DNA of 64,000 nucleotides from Chlorobaculum parvum NCIB 8327 (GTDB lineage Bacteria; Bacteroidota; Chlorobiia; Chlorobiales; Chlorobiaceae), in the NCBI RefSeq assembly GCF_000020505.1, contig NC_011027.1, positions 2,030,001-2,094,000 of the forward strand, written 5' to 3'. The notes under the pieces are model-generated. The model did no database searches, was not told where the DNA came from, and saw only the letters and a list, made by a program, of their open reading frames with translations. A program made the position numbers and the translations under genes. Positions 38,873 to 54,542 of this stretch are shown one piece after another (positions within the stretch are counted from its first letter, which is position 1; the number at the start of each line of letters is the position of its first letter).

Positions 38873-38924
38873 TTAACTTGCCAGTCATAACCGAATTGCG
38901 CGTAAAAATCTTAAGACCACACTC

Positions 38925-39404
38925 ATGAACCTCAAGGAAATCCAGCAGCTTATCGAGATTGTCAACGGTTCGTCTCTTGATGAAGTCGTCATCAAGAACG
39001 GCGAGTCCGAAATCACGCTGAGACGAAACAACTCGAAAGCCCAGGCTGTATTGCCGACCGCCCCTGCCATGGCGCAACCCGTTCAGGCAGCGCCGTCCGT
39101 GCCACAACCTGCAGCCGTGCAGGAACAGCCAGCTCCGGCTTCTGCCGCGCCAGCCGCCGCCGGGGATCTCATTGACATTCACTCTCCGATTGTGGGCACG
39201 TTCTACCGTTCGCCTTCCCCGGACGCCGAGGCATTTGTCAATGAAGGCGACAAGGTCAAGGCTGGCGATGTACTGTGCATCATCGAAGCCATGAAGCTCA
39301 TGAACGAGATCGAGGCAGAGGGTTCCGGAACCATCGCCGAAATTCTCGTTGAAAACGGTCAGCCTGTCGAATACAATCAGGTCCTGTTCCGAATCAAGCC
39401 ATAA
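38925..39404 (+). CDS. accB: Biotin carboxyl carrier protein of acetyl-CoA carboxylase
   Basis: A 159-residue BCCP. The C-terminal biotinyl domain carries the biotin-accepting lysine K124 in EAMKLM. Before it lies an Ala/Pro-rich flexible linker (about 45-80), and an N-terminal helical domain [12 protein letters not shown]. AccC 20 bp downstream carboxylates the biotin. Length is typical. Confidence 0.96.
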   Translation: MNLKEIQQLIEIVNGSSLDEVVIKNGESEITLRRNNSKAQAVLPTAPAMAQPVQAAPSVPQPAAVQEQPAPASAAPAAAGDLIDIHSPIVGTFYRSPSPDAEAFVNEGDKVKAGDVLCIIEAMKLMNEIEAEGSGTIAEILVENGQPVEYNQVLFRIKP

Positions 39405-39424
39405 CTTTCAACCAGTACTGCACC

Positions 39425-40768
<1,344 letters not shown>

Positions 40769-40802
40769 GCGCTCTCGACAGAGCGCTCTGGCTCGTAACA
40801 GT

Positions 40803-40844
40803 AAAGCCCTGCGACCTCGATGGTTTGCAGGGCTTTCGTTTTTC
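40803..40844 (+). terminator. Terminator of accC
   Basis: AAAGCCCTGC (40803-40812) pairs with GCAGGGCTTT (40827-40836), followed by a TTTTT run at 40839-40843. Confidence 0.88.
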
Positions 40845-41146
40845 CGCCGTTTCAAATCAACAACAAACTGATAAGACACTGACCCTGCTGACCCCTCTTT
40901 GTGAAACAGAAGAATGTGCGAAAAAGCTTCTCCGGTCTCAAAAGCTATTGCATTGCTTACAACTGTGACATAAACTAAGACAACATTTGTAGAACCAACG
41001 GCACTCACACATTACACTCCTCTCCCTCAAAAGTGATCCCATTTATTGCACGTCCAGCATTATCTCTGAACAATAGTACTTCCGCATCCGAAAGATTACC
41101 TGGCACCTCTCAGGGAATAATCGATGTCGTTACAAAGAGCACTTGA
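40845..41146. other. Intergenic region between convergent accC and rpoC
   Basis: About 300 bp between two terminators. I find no tRNA, repeat or credible small gene; frames on either strand have no coding character. Confidence 0.5.
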
Positions 41147-41186
41147 CAAAAAAGCCACCCAGCCCGTTATAGGCTGGATGGCTTTG
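41147..41186 (-). terminator. Terminator of rpoC operon
   Basis: AAGCCACCCAGCC (from 41152) pairs with GGCTGGATGGCTT (to about 41184), one bulged/mismatched pair, with six T on the minus strand after the stem. It lies 40 bp after rpoC. Confidence 0.8.
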
Positions 41187-41225
41187 TAATCAGGAAATAA
41201 CGTAAGCTAAAAGCAGCTTTACCAG

Positions 41226-44200
41226 TTAGTTCTCCTCCTCTGCATCTCCAGTCGAAGCTGACTCAATGACGTCGACCTCTTCAGGTTCGTTGGACTGAAG
41301 CCTGATTGAGCGGTATTTGCGCAATCCGGTACCGGCAGGAATAAGCTTACCAACAATAACATTCTCTTTCAGACCGGCGAGATGATCGACCTTGCCAGCC
41401 ACGGCTGCATCGGTCAGCACCTTGGTGGTCTCCTGGAAAGAGGCTGCAGAGATGACGCTTTCGGTCTGCAAGGCGGCGCTGGTAATACCCAGTAACACCG
41501 GATGCGAGGTTGCCTGCAGCGCTGGCTCGATAGTAATGAGCGACTTGCTGTTGCGGCGTAGCTCGCGATTCAGCTTGGTGATGTCGCGCTGCTTGTAAAG
41601 CTGCCCCTCCTGGATTCTCGGCGGAGCGTCGCCACGATCAATCACCCTTACCTTTTCTGCCACAGCTTCGTTGGCTTCAATGAAGGTGCCCCTGTCGATC
41701 AGGTCACCCGGAAGCAGATTGGTATCACCGGCCTCCTCGACGCGTACCTTCTGCAGCATCTGGCGCACGATCACCTCAAGGTGCTTGTCGTTGATCTCCA
41801 CACCGGCGTTGATCTGATAAACCTTCTGAATCTCGTTTACCAAGTACTGCTGCACAGCGTTGGGGCCCTGGATTCGCAGAATGTCCTGCGGAGAAACCGC
41901 GCCGTCGGTCAGCGGATCACCGGCCTTGACCTCGTCGCCCTCGGTGGCCAGCACGTGCTTACCAACCTGGACGTAGTAGGTCTTCTCTTCACCAAAGTCG
42001 TTCTTGACCTTGATCTCCTTGCTGCTGCGGCGCTGCGAGCCGAAGCTCACGTAACCGTCGATTTCGGAAACGATTGCCGGATCGGTCGGGATGCGTGCCT
42101 CGAAAAGCTCGGTCACCTTTGGCAGACCGGCGGTGATGTCGCCGCCGACGCGGTCAAGGTTCCTCGGCACCTTGGCAATGGTGTCACCCGGATTCAGCTT
42201 CTGGCCATCCTCGACATAGAGGTTGGACTTGATCGGCACCGGATAGGTCTTCTTGATTTCGCCCGACTCGCTCACAATTGCAATACGCGGCTCACGGGTC
42301 TCGGATGCACGAAGCTTGGAGCGCCAGTTGATAATGGTGTGCTGGGCAAAGCCGGTCTGCGGGTCGACCTCTTCCTTGTAGGTGACGCCTTTTTCGATGT
42401 CGATAAATTTCGCAAAACCGGGCATCTCGGCGAGAATCTGCGTGCTGTTCGGCTCGCTGCTGAATAGCACCTGATCCTTGCGCACCATCTGGCCGTTCTC
42501 GACGTTGATGTGCGCGCCGTGAGGCACGACGTAACGCTTCAGCACCTTGCCCGAATCGGGGTCGATGATGTTGAGCTTGCCGTTCTTCTGGATGACGATC
42601 TGGCGAGTCTCCTCGATGCCGTCCTCGGTGATGATGGAGTGCTCGACGCTCTTGACATCCTCGAGCTCGACCTGACCTTCGTAGAACGCCTTGGTCTCGG
42701 TTTCGGAAATACCGCCCTGCGCCGCACCGCCCTGGTGGAAGGTACGAAGCGTCAGCTGCGTTCCTGGCTCACCGATGGACTGGGCTGCGATCACGCCGAC
42801 CGCTTCGCCCATCTCCACAAGCTTGTGGACCGACAGGTTGGTGCCGTAGCACTTCGAGCAGATACCAACCTTCGACTCGCAGGTGAGCACGGAACGAATC
42901 TCGGCCTCTTCGACGCCGATGTTGTCCTGAATGGCGGCGGCAAGCTCATCGGTGATAATTTCACCAGCCTTGACAACCACCTTGTCGTTAATGACATCGA
43001 CGATGTCGCGGGCCGCCACGCGCCCCTTGATTTTTTCGCGGAACTTGATCTGCCCGCTGGTCTCCTCCTCGATGTTGCGCTCGACGTGCAGACCGCGCGT
43101 GGTGCCGCAGTCGTCGATGGTGACGATCACATCCTGCGCCACGTCGTGCAGACGCCTGGTCAGGTAACCGGCGTCAGCCGTCTTGAGCGAGGTATCGGAC
43201 AGACCCTTACGGGCACCGTGCGTTGAGATGAAGTACTCGAGCACCGTCAGTCCCTCCTTGAGGTTCGAGATAATCGGGTTCTCGATAATCTCACCCGGCT
43301 GGCCGGACATGGACTTCTGCGGGCGAGCGATCAGACCCCTCATACCGGTCAGCTGCCTGACCTGCTCGCGGGAGCCACGAGCACCCGAATCGAGCATCAT
43401 GTAGAGCGGATTGAAGCCGTCGCGATCATTCTTGAGCTTCTGGTACGACTCGTCAGCGACCAGGTTCGAAGTCTTCTGCCAGACGTCAACGATCTGGTTG
43501 TAGCGTTCGTTGTCGGTCAGCGTACCACGGTTGTACTCCTTGACCACCTTGGCGCTGTCGCGCTGGGCGTTCTTGATATGCTTGACCTTGGTCTCCGGCA
43601 CGATCGCATCGGACAGACCGATGGAAAGGCCGCCCCTCATGGCGTAGCCAAAGCCGACCGCCTTGATGTTGTCGAGGAACTGCGCCGTTTCGACGTTACC
43701 GACCTGGCTTGAAAGATGAGCAATCAGCTCTTTTGCCACTTTTTTATTGATCAGCTTGTTGATGAAGCCGATCTTTTCAGGCATGTGCTGGTTGAAGATA
43801 ACTCTGCCAACCGTGGTGACCAGCACCTTCTTCTGCTCGATCTGGCTCTTCAGCCACGCTCTCCTTTCTGCCTGTTCTTCGGGGACAAGCGTATCGACCA
43901 GGCGAACCGGGTCGGAGACCTGGTCGACCTTGCCGTCGTACTTGACGAAAATCTGGGCATGGAGACCTGCGCGCTCCTCGTTGTAGGCGATGATCACCTC
44001 TTCCATCGAGTAGAAGAGCTGTCCCTGGCCTACATCTCCGAAACGCGCCTTGGTCAGGTAGTACATACCGAGCACCATGTCCTGCGAAGGAACCGTAACC
44101 GGCTTACCGGACTGCGGCAGAATGAGGTTGTGCGACGAGAGCATCAAGAGCGATGCTTCGAGCTGCGCTTCCTGCGAAAGCGGTACGTGCACAGCCATCT

Positions 44201-45710
44201 GGTCACCGTCGAAGTCAGCGTTGAACGCCGTACAGACGAGCGGGTGAAGCTGGATCGCCTTGCCCTCGATGAGGGTAGGCTGGAAAGCCTGGATACCGAG
44301 ACGGTGCAGGGTCGGAGCACGGTTCAGCAGCACCGGACGACCGTCGATCACCTTTTCGAGCACATCCCAGACCACCGGGTCTTTCTTGTCGATCAGCTTC
44401 TTGGCCGATTTGACCGATTTGGCGATGCCGCGCTCGACGAGACGACGAATAACGAACGGCTGGAACAGCTCGATGGCCATGCTCTTCGGCAAACCGCACT
44501 GATGGAGCTGAAGCTCCGGGCCGACCACAATAACCGAACGGCCGGAGTAGTCAACACGCTTACCGAGCAGGTTCTGGCGGAAGCGACCCTGCTTGCCCTT
44601 GAGGGCGTCGGAGAGCGACTTGAGCGGACGGTTGGATTCACCGGTTTTGACTGCGTTGGCTTTGCGCGAGTTGTCGAACAAGGCATCAACGGCTTCCTGC
44701 AACATGCGCTTTTCGTTGCGGAGGATGACCTCGGGAGCGCGAATGTCGATCAGCTTTTTGAGGCGGTTGTTGCGGATAATGACGCGGCGATACAGATCGT
44801 TCAGATCGGACGTGGCGAAACGGCCACCTTCGAGCGGCACGAGCGGACGAAGCTCCGGCGGAATCACCGGCACGACCTCCATCACCATGTACTCGGGCTT
44901 GTTACCTTCGTAGATGTACAGCTCAGGAGAATCCTCCTCGGGGAACAGGCCGGTCGATTTCTTGCGGGTACGCTTCTGGGGCTCGTAGCTTTTGCGGAAG
45001 GATTCTACAACCTTGAGGCGTTTGAGCGCATCGGCACGCTTCTGCTCCGAGCCGCTCTCCTTGAGCACCTTGCGGAGGTTGACCGCGATCTCGTCGAGGT
45101 TCAAGCCTTTCAGCAGCGTGTGGATCGCCTCGCCGCCCATCTTGGCGACGAACTTGGCCGGATCGTTATCTTCGAGGTCCTGGTTGTCTTCGTACTCGGT
45201 GATAATCTGGAAGTACTGCTCCTCGGTCAGGCGGTCGAACTTCTTGATGCCCTGCTTCTCGCCGGGCTCACCGGGGTTGATGACCACGTAGACTTCATAA
45301 TAGATAATGCGCTCGAGCTCCTTGGTCGAAAGATCGAGCAGCGCACCGATCTTGCTCGGCACGGAGCGGAAAAACCAGGTATGCACCACCGGTACGGCCA
45401 GCGAAATGTGGCCCATGCGCTCGCGGCGCACGTTTTTGGTGGTGACTTCAACGCCACAACGATCGCAGATGATGCCTTTGTAGCGCACCCTCTTGTATTT
45501 GCCGCAGTAGCACTCCCAGTCCTTGGTGGGACCGAAAATCTTTTCGCACATCAGGCCATCACGTTCCGGCTTGAAGGTACGATAGTTGATTGTTTCCGGC
45601 TTGAGCACCTCGCCACGCGAATGGGCCAGAATGCTCTCCGGAGAGGCGATGCTGAACTTTATCTTCGAAAAATCACCCTTGATCGGTGATGATCCCTGTG
45701 AAAATATCAT
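41226..45710 (-). CDS. rpoC: RNA polymerase beta' subunit
   Basis: The 1494-residue beta' subunit holds the catalytic aspartates in NADFDGDQM. The zinc-binding cysteines are [19 protein letters not shown] near residue 67 (in part CYCGKY, CDRC), and a second zinc site in the DPBB-distal region has [13 protein letters not shown]. It forms part of core RNA polymerase with RpoB, 102 bp upstream. The C-terminus ends with an acidic tail. Length is in the normal bacterial range. Confidence 0.97.
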   Translation of the reverse strand: MIFSQGSSPIKGDFSKIKFSIASPESILAHSRGEVLKPETINYRTFKPERDGLMCEKIFGPTKDWECYCGKYKRVRYKGIICDRCGVEVTTKNVRRERMGHISLAVPVVHTWFFRSVPSKIGALLDLSTKELERIIYYEVYVVINPGEPGEKQGIKKFDRLTEEQYFQIITEYEDNQDLEDNDPAKFVAKMGGEAIHTLLKGLNLDEIAVNLRKVLKESGSEQKRADALKRLKVVESFRKSYEPQKRTRKKSTGLFPEEDSPELYIYEGNKPEYMVMEVVPVIPPELRPLVPLEGGRFATSDLNDLYRRVIIRNNRLKKLIDIRAPEVILRNEKRMLQEAVDALFDNSRKANAVKTGESNRPLKSLSDALKGKQGRFRQNLLGKRVDYSGRSVIVVGPELQLHQCGLPKSMAIELFQPFVIRRLVERGIAKSVKSAKKLIDKKDPVVWDVLEKVIDGRPVLLNRAPTLHRLGIQAFQPTLIEGKAIQLHPLVCTAFNADFDGDQMAVHVPLSQEAQLEASLLMLSSHNLILPQSGKPVTVPSQDMVLGMYYLTKARFGDVGQGQLFYSMEEVIIAYNEERAGLHAQIFVKYDGKVDQVSDPVRLVDTLVPEEQAERRAWLKSQIEQKKVLVTTVGRVIFNQHMPEKIGFINKLINKKVAKELIAHLSSQVGNVETAQFLDNIKAVGFGYAMRGGLSIGLSDAIVPETKVKHIKNAQRDSAKVVKEYNRGTLTDNERYNQIVDVWQKTSNLVADESYQKLKNDRDGFNPLYMMLDSGARGSREQVRQLTGMRGLIARPQKSMSGQPGEIIENPIISNLKEGLTVLEYFISTHGARKGLSDTSLKTADAGYLTRRLHDVAQDVIVTIDDCGTTRGLHVERNIEEETSGQIKFREKIKGRVAARDIVDVINDKVVVKAGEIITDELAAAIQDNIGVEEAEIRSVLTCESKVGICSKCYGTNLSVHKLVEMGEAVGVIAAQSIGEPGTQLTLRTFHQGGAAQGGISETETKAFYEGQVELEDVKSVEHSIITEDGIEETRQIVIQKNGKLNIIDPDSGKVLKRYVVPHGAHINVENGQMVRKDQVLFSSEPNSTQILAEMPGFAKFIDIEKGVTYKEEVDPQTGFAQHTIINWRSKLRASETREPRIAIVSESGEIKKTYPVPIKSNLYVEDGQKLNPGDTIAKVPRNLDRVGGDITAGLPKVTELFEARIPTDPAIVSEIDGYVSFGSQRRSSKEIKVKNDFGEEKTYYVQVGKHVLATEGDEVKAGDPLTDGAVSPQDILRIQGPNAVQQYLVNEIQKVYQINAGVEINDKHLEVIVRQMLQKVRVEEAGDTNLLPGDLIDRGTFIEANEAVAEKVRVIDRGDAPPRIQEGQLYKQRDITKLNRELRRNSKSLITIEPALQATSHPVLLGITSAALQTESVISAASFQETTKVLTDAAVAGKVDHLAGLKENVIVGKLIPAGTGLRKYRSIRLQSNEPEEVDVIESASTGDAEEEN

Positions 45711-45812
45711 GGTCGATTTCCTGTTAAAACAACCTTGTAATTATCCTCGTTACTGCTTTTCGGGCCAGTGCAGCTCCGCTCGGGAACTGCGCTGGCGTGT
45801 AGTCACACTGCC

Positions 45813-49724
<3,912 letters not shown>

Positions 49725-50134
49725 ATGCACCTCGCTTTTAGTCAATTGCAGGGAGTACTTAACAGTTAATGGGCAATTCTCTTTCGGGTCTCGTCGTTCG
49801 AAGTCGCAACCAATATGTATTCGCGACATCGATCTGGAGCCCGCTTTGCTCCGTTTTGCGACCGGCGACGTCAACCGGTGCTGCACTCCTTATGTCCCGA
49901 CAGGCCGGCACATTCAGGCTCCGCACTTCGACAACCGCTCACTCGAATCGCTCACGGCAGTAATCAGTGGTACTCTTTGGTCATTACAGGATTCGTCAAT
50001 ACCTTATCGAAGTGGGTCATCGTTCTGCGGTTTTTAAGCCGCGTAACGGTAAAAAGAAATTTCTTACCACAAACGGACAAAGCTCCGTCCCGGAAACGGC
50101 ACGGAGCTTGTCAGCTACTTGACCTTGCGAACGA
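49725..50134. other. rplL-rpoB intergenic region
   Basis: About 410 bp between rplL and rpoB on the minus strand, usual for this operon. It contains the hairpin listed at 50080-50109. The remainder holds no gene that I can support; the rest is upstream sequence of rpoB. A start for rpoB inside this segment (49886) cannot be excluded. Confidence 0.5.
50080..50109 (-). terminator. Partial terminator/attenuator between rplL and rpoB
   Basis: AAGCTCCGT (50080-50088) and ACGGAGCTT (50101-50109) form a stem, but the T-run after it on the minus strand is weak and interrupted. An attenuator here would make less rpoBC than ribosomal-protein mRNA, as known in other bacteria; that role is inferred. Confidence 0.65.
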
Positions 50135-50515
50135 TCAGTTCAGCTCGACTTCAGCGCCGGCGTCCTTGAGCTCTTTGGCGATCTTTTCAGCCTCGTCCTT
50201 GGAGACAGCCTCTTTGACGGTCTTCGGTGCACCATCAACCATCTCTTTGGCCTCTTTCAGACCAAGACCGGTGATTGCGCGAACAACTTTGATGACGTTG
50301 ATCTTCTGTGCGCCAGCAGCCTTGAGAACGACGTCGAACTCGGTCTTCTCTTCAGCAGCAGCAGCCTCACCAGCAGGAGCGGCAGCCATGCCACCAGCAA
50401 CAACGGCCGGAGCAGCGCTCACACCAAATTTCTCCTCAAGTGCTTTCACCAACTCGGAAGCTTCGGTAAGGGTAAGTTTACCAATCTCTTCTACAAGGGT
50501 TTCGATAGATGACAT
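50135..50515 (-). CDS. rplL: 50S ribosomal protein L7/L12
   Basis: From ATG 50515 the product has 126 residues: the N-terminal dimerisation helices ([16 protein letters not shown]), an alanine-rich flexible hinge and the C-terminal domain [18 protein letters not shown]. This is the factor-binding stalk protein. GAGAGG lies just before the ATG. A longer frame from 50590 would overlap rplJ with 25 non-family residues. Confidence 0.97.
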   Translation of the reverse strand: MSSIETLVEEIGKLTLTEASELVKALEEKFGVSAAPAVVAGGMAAAPAGEAAAAEEKTEFDVVLKAAGAQKINVIKVVRAITGLGLKEAKEMVDGAPKTVKEAVSKDEAEKIAKELKDAGAEVELN

Positions 50516-50570
50516 TATTTCCTCTCTCAGTTTGAATTGAAAATATTGAAGCTTTGAGTGCGTAATTCGT

Positions 50571-51089
50571 TTATTTTTCGAGCTTTCCAACCTGGTCGAT
50601 CACCGACACGAGGTCACGCATTACCGCATTCATCACCATCGGCACCGAAGCGATCATATTGTTGATCAGGCCTGCGGTACGGGCGATGTTATCGGTTTTG
50701 CTGAGCATTTCGGAAAGCTGCGGCAGTGCGTCGGCACCGAACACCGTGCCATCGACAGAGGCCATCTTGAACTTCAGCGCTTCGTTGTCTTTGCTGAACT
50801 TCTTGATGATCTTTGCCGGAGCGATCGGATCGTCGTAGCTGAACGCAACAGCGGTTGTATTCTTCAGCCCTTCAGCCAGTTTATCGGCACCGGCTGCATC
50901 CCTGAGCGCCTTCTTGATCAGGGTGTTCTTAACCACCTTGTACTCAATACCGGCTTTGCGGAATTCAAGGCGGAGCTGACCCATCTTCTGGACATCGAGG
51001 CCCTGGAACTCGGTAAAGTAGAAGCCCTGCGACTTCTGGAATTTCTCGGCTATCTGCTGAGCAATCTCTTCTTTTTTATCTCGCTTCAT
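50571..51089 (-). CDS. rplJ: 50S ribosomal protein L10
   Basis: About 172 residues from ATG 51089 ([11 protein letters not shown]); upstream codons would add up to four residues. L10 anchors L7/L12 on the ribosome and represses its own operon in other bacteria. The N-terminal [13 protein letters not shown] motif and the hinge near residue 140 are typical. The gap to rplA is only about 40 bp. Confidence 0.95.
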   Translation of the reverse strand: MKRDKKEEIAQQIAEKFQKSQGFYFTEFQGLDVQKMGQLRLEFRKAGIEYKVVKNTLIKKALRDAAGADKLAEGLKNTTAVAFSYDDPIAPAKIIKKFSKDNEALKFKMASVDGTVFGADALPQLSEMLSKTDNIARTAGLINNMIASVPMVMNAVMRDLVSVIDQVGKLEK

Positions 51090-51128
51090 CATAACGTGCA
51101 CAATCGGTTTGTGTTAGGCCCGCTCGCG

Positions 51129-51818
51129 TCAGGCAACAAATTTATCTTTTTTGACCTTCACGCCCGGAGACATGGTGCTTGAAATCGTGATGCCCTGAAG
51201 GTACTGGCCTTTTGCGGCCGAAGGCTTCAGGCGCACAACCTCTTTGATGAAGCTGCCGATGTTGCCAGCAAGCTTGTCGCTGTCGAACGACACCTTTCCG
51301 ACGGGAGCGTGGATGTTACCAGCCTTGTCAACCCTGAACTCGATCTTACCAGCCTTGACTTCACTGACCGCCTTGGCCACGTCCATGGTGACCGTACCCG
51401 ATTTCGGGTTCGGCATCAGGCCGCGGGGGCCGAGGATTCGGGCAACCTTGCCAAGCTGACCCATGACGTCAGGGGTTGCGACAACCACATCGACATCGGT
51501 CCAGCCGTTCTGGATTTTCTCGATATAGTCTTCGAATCCGACGAAATCGGCACCAGCCTCACGAGCCTCTTCAGCCTTGTTCTCTTTGCAGACAACGAGG
51601 ACGGAAACGGTTTTACCGGTACCGTGCGGAAGCATGACCGTGCCGCGAACGACCTGATCGGCATGACGGGGATCGACCCCGAGCTTCATAGCGACGTCGA
51701 TCGTGGCGTCGAATTTGGTGGTGGTAATTTCCTTGACTTTCTCGATGGCTTCCGCAAGCTCATATTCCTGAGCGCGATCAACCTTCGCAGCAGCATTCTT
51801 GTAGTTCTTTCCTGCCAT
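51129..51818 (-). CDS. rplA: 50S ribosomal protein L1
   Basis: A 229-residue L1 protein (L1 stalk; also a translational repressor of rplKA in other bacteria). Conserved elements include [21 protein letters not shown] and [16 protein letters not shown] (in part, [10 protein letters not shown]). Length is typical. Confidence 0.97.
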   Translation of the reverse strand: MAGKNYKNAAAKVDRAQEYELAEAIEKVKEITTTKFDATIDVAMKLGVDPRHADQVVRGTVMLPHGTGKTVSVLVVCKENKAEEAREAGADFVGFEDYIEKIQNGWTDVDVVVATPDVMGQLGKVARILGPRGLMPNPKSGTVTMDVAKAVSEVKAGKIEFRVDKAGNIHAPVGKVSFDSDKLAGNIGSFIKEVVRLKPSAAKGQYLQGITISSTMSPGVKVKKDKFVA

Positions 51819-51883
51819 TGATTGTGTTGTGTTAGTGGTTAAATAAGCGGCTTATCAGGCCTCCCACGATAAAAACTTATACC

Positions 51884-52309
51884 TCAGCCTTCGACAACGA
51901 TACCCATGCTGCGGGCAGTGCCCATCACCATCTGGGCGGCACCTTCGATATCGACCGAATTGAGGTCAGGCTTCTTCAGCTCAGCGATCTTGCGCACCTG
52001 CTCCATGGTAACCGTACCGACCTTGTTGCGGTTCGGCTCACCGGAACCCTTCTGCAGCTTGGCCTCCTTGAGCAGGAGCACAGCGGCGGGCGGAGTCTTG
52101 GTAACGAAAGTGAACGACTTGTCGGAAAAGACAGTAATCACCACAGGGATGATCATGCCGGCTTCAGACTGCGTCTTGGCGTTGAACTGCTTGCAGAACT
52201 CCATGATATTCACACCCTTCTGACCGAGTGCCGGTCCGACGGGAGGAGCAGGATTCGCACCTCCTGCAGGAATTTGCAACTTGATGAACCCTGTTATCTT
52301 TTTTGCCAT
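51884..52309 (-). CDS. rplK: 50S ribosomal protein L11
   Basis: A 141-residue L11 protein of the GTPase-associated centre. Family segments [23 protein letters not shown] (in part, [11 protein letters not shown]) and the C-terminal [12 protein letters not shown] are present. It follows nusG by 45 bp and precedes rplA by 65 bp. Confidence 0.97.
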   Translation of the reverse strand: MAKKITGFIKLQIPAGGANPAPPVGPALGQKGVNIMEFCKQFNAKTQSEAGMIIPVVITVFSDKSFTFVTKTPPAAVLLLKEAKLQKGSGEPNRNKVGTVTMEQVRKIAELKKPDLNSVDIEGAAQMVMGTARSMGIVVEG

Positions 52310-52354
52310 GTGCTATCTCTCTTTCAACAGCGTGAATTAATACTATGATCTCTG

Positions 52355-52930
52355 TTATTGCGAAACCGACTTGACCTGGGAGAAATCCAGCTCGGTAGGA
52401 GTGCTTCTGCCGAAGAAGTTGATCATCACCTTGACTTTCATCCTCTCGGTGCAAACCTCATGCACAATGCCGGTAAGGGAGCTGAACGGGCCATCGATCA
52501 CCTTGACCGAGTCGCCGACCTTGAAAGGAGCCTCGACCACTGCGCGGTGCTCGACAGCACTTTCAGGAACAAGGATTTTCTCTACCTCATCAGGACGTAG
52601 CGGGGTGGGATTGTCATCAACGCCAAGAAAACCCATGACCGATGGAATATCCATGATCAGGTTTCTGGTCTGCTTGTCAAGAACCGCTTCAAGCAGCACA
52701 TAGCCGGGAAAAGCGTTCTTGGTCAGGCTTCGTTTCTTGCCGTTCTTAACTTCGACAAAACGCTCGTAGGGAATATAGACCTGCTTGATCTTGTCGACAA
52801 GACCATGACGCTCGGCCTCCATCTCGATCCCCTCTTTCACTTTGCGCTCATGGCCGGAATAAATCCTGAGAGCGTACCAGTGGAGTTGCGGGGGATGCTG
52901 TTCTTCCATCACCTTTTTTCTGACGCCCAT
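52355..52930 (-). CDS. nusG: Transcription antitermination factor NusG
   Basis: The 191-residue factor has the NusG N-terminal domain (WYALRIYSGHERKV, then AFPGYVLLEAVL) and a C-terminal KOW domain (FKVGDSVKVIDGPFSSLTGIV, in part VKVIDGPF). It binds RNA polymerase and couples transcription to translation or Rho. ATG 52909 is a possible alternative seven residues later; GAGGT sits upstream of ATG 52930, which I prefer. Confidence 0.95.
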   Translation of the reverse strand: MGVRKKVMEEQHPPQLHWYALRIYSGHERKVKEGIEMEAERHGLVDKIKQVYIPYERFVEVKNGKKRSLTKNAFPGYVLLEAVLDKQTRNLIMDIPSVMGFLGVDDNPTPLRPDEVEKILVPESAVEHRAVVEAPFKVGDSVKVIDGPFSSLTGIVHEVCTERMKVKVMINFFGRSTPTELDFSQVKSVSQ

Positions 52931-52957
52931 GCTGTGTACCTCGAAATCTCCTTAGTC

Positions 52958-53149
52958 TTACAATATTTTCCCCATCACGGTACTGATCACCCAGTCAACC
53001 GAGAAGGTGAACAAGGCAAGAATGCCTGAAACCGTCAACACAACAACCGTCATATCTTTCACCTCATCGCGGGTCGGCCACGAAACCTTGCGCATTTCGC
53101 TGACGACATCACGATAATACTTGCCTGCTTTGTCGATATAATTCTTCAT
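52958..53149 (-). CDS. secE: Preprotein translocase subunit SecE
   Basis: Sixty-three residues with an amphipathic N-terminal helix, the conserved VSEMRKVSWPTRDEV segment and one C-terminal membrane helix. This is the short single-span SecE. It lies between tRNA-Trp and nusG, its classical position. Confidence 0.95.
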   Translation of the reverse strand: MKNYIDKAGKYYRDVVSEMRKVSWPTRDEVKDMTVVVLTVSGILALFTFSVDWVISTVMGKIL

Positions 53150-53201
53150 GATTGAGCATCGAGGTAAAGATCGTGAACAGAATTCGAGTCCAGCCTGCCT
53201 G

Positions 53202-53274
53202 CACGTCAGGAGGGACTCGAACCCCCAACCTGCGGTTTTGGAGACCGCTGCTCTACCAATTGAGCTACTGACGT
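53202..53274 (-). tRNA. tRNA-Trp (CCA)
   Basis: Cloverleaf on the minus strand with acceptor ACGTCAG/CTGACGT, D-arm GCTC...GAGC, anticodon loop with CCA between CGGTC/GACCG-type stems, and T-loop GTTCGAG. Discriminator G. CCA not encoded. Confidence 0.95.
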
Positions 53275-53297
53275 GTAACCGCCCCTGCGGGAGCCGG

Positions 53298-53370
<73 letters not shown>

Positions 53371-53390
53371 TTGTCATCAACAAAACCAAG

Positions 53391-53472
53391 TGGGTAGGGG
53401 GGATTCGAACCTCCGAAGACATATGTCGACAGATTTACAGTCTGTTGCGTTTGACCGCTTCGCTACCTACCC
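53391..53472 (-). tRNA. tRNA-Tyr (GTA)
   Basis: Minus-strand class II tRNA of 82 nt with the long variable arm expected for bacterial tRNA-Tyr, acceptor GGGTAGG/CCTACCC, anticodon GTA in the stem CAGACTGTAAATCTG, discriminator A. Confidence 0.95.
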
Positions 53473-53488
53473 ATATTCTGACACTGCG

Positions 53489-53561
53489 AGCTGGCGATGG
53501 GACTCGAACCCGCAACCTGCTGATTACAAATCAGCTGCTCTACCAATTGAGCTACACCAGC
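53489..53561 (-). tRNA. tRNA-Thr (TGT)
   Basis: Minus-strand cloverleaf with acceptor GCTGGTG/CGCCAGC (one G-T pair), anticodon arm CTGATTTGTAATCAG giving anticodon TGT, T-loop GTTCGAG. First gene of the tRNA-secE-nusG-rpl-rpo block. Confidence 0.95.
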
Positions 53562-53586
53562 AGCTCACTAAAAATACAGGGCTGGT

Positions 53587-53615
53587 AATATAATTTCCGG
53601 ACCATAAAATCCAAA
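53587..53615 (-). promoter_or_regulatory. Candidate promoter of the tRNA-secE-nusG operon
   Basis: On the minus strand a -10-like TATATT (complement of 53587-53592) lies 17 bp from a TTTGGA -35-like hexamer (complement of 53610-53615). An AT-rich tract like an UP element sits upstream (53616-53633). The transcript would start about 20 bp before tRNA-Thr. The -35 match is weak. Confidence 0.4.
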
Positions 53616-53756
53616 GAAAAAAAACATAATTCTCACTTTTCCGAAAAGAGGAAGCCGGCGGCTTGAAAAGGATGCATTTCTCTTGCCGGTTTCGCTGAAA
53701 ACGCGGACGCTGCAAGCAAGATCGGCAAACAGGAAAACAAGATACAGGCCTTGCGC

Positions 53757-54542
53757 TCAGCGTTTTTCCTGAGCGCCGGCAAACAGACCGGCGAGCCACA
53801 CCACCATTTTTCTGGGCACAAAACGCTGCGTGAAGCGCATCATGCTGTCAAAGCCGGTCGGCAGAATGAGGGTCGAGTTACCGGCAAAACCGCGCCGGAC
53901 AGCGCGAATAACGACCTCGGGACTGGACACCGGCGTAATGATCCTGCTCCGGTCATGCCCTGCCCGGTTGTAAAACTGGTCGTTGTCGATGAAGCCGGGG
54001 CAAATAGCGAAAACGCGAACACCGGTCCCGGTGAGTTCCCCGGCGAGGGCTTCGGTCAGGGTAACCACGAACGACTTTGTTGCCGAGTAACAGGCCATAC
54101 CGGGCACGCCCTGAAACCCGCCGAGCGAGGCGATGTTGACTACCGCACCCTGGCGGCGCTGGAGCATGGACGGCAAAAACAAACGGGTCAACGTCGCCAC
54201 AGAGACCATGTTGACCATCGACATCCGGACAAGCTCCTCTTCGGGCATCCGCTCAAAGTTGCCGGTAACCGAAAACCCCGCACAGTTGACCAGCCGGTCA
54301 ACGGCGATGGCGCGCTCCTCGCAGAAGCGGAACACCTGTTTGGGAGCCCCTGATTCGGAAAGATCCTGAGCGCACACCTGCACATCGACTCCGTGTGCTT
54401 GTCGCAACTCCGAGGCAAACGCTTCCAGCTTCTCGCCGGATCGCGCCACCAGCACAAGATGCTCGCCGCTTTTGGCGCGATCTGCCGCGATAGCCTTGCC
54501 GATGCCGCTCGAAGCACCAGTGATCAGCGTGTACAACGTCAT
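53757..54542 (-). CDS. Short-chain dehydrogenase/reductase
   Basis: A 261-residue classical SDR (start ATG 54542). NAD(P) motif TGASSGIG, the NCAG segment (LVNCAGFS), catalytic Ser in NIASLGG, and YSATK with the catalytic Tyr/Lys. The C-terminal part is hydrophobic (VVWLAGLFAG). It overlaps the ispG stop codon by ATGA and is thus translationally coupled to it. Substrate unknown. Confidence 0.9.
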   Translation of the reverse strand: MTLYTLITGASSGIGKAIAADRAKSGEHLVLVARSGEKLEAFASELRQAHGVDVQVCAQDLSESGAPKQVFRFCEERAIAVDRLVNCAGFSVTGNFERMPEEELVRMSMVNMVSVATLTRLFLPSMLQRRQGAVVNIASLGGFQGVPGMACYSATKSFVVTLTEALAGELTGTGVRVFAICPGFIDNDQFYNRAGHDRSRIITPVSSPEVVIRAVRRGFAGNSTLILPTGFDSMMRFTQRFVPRKMVVWLAGLFAGAQEKR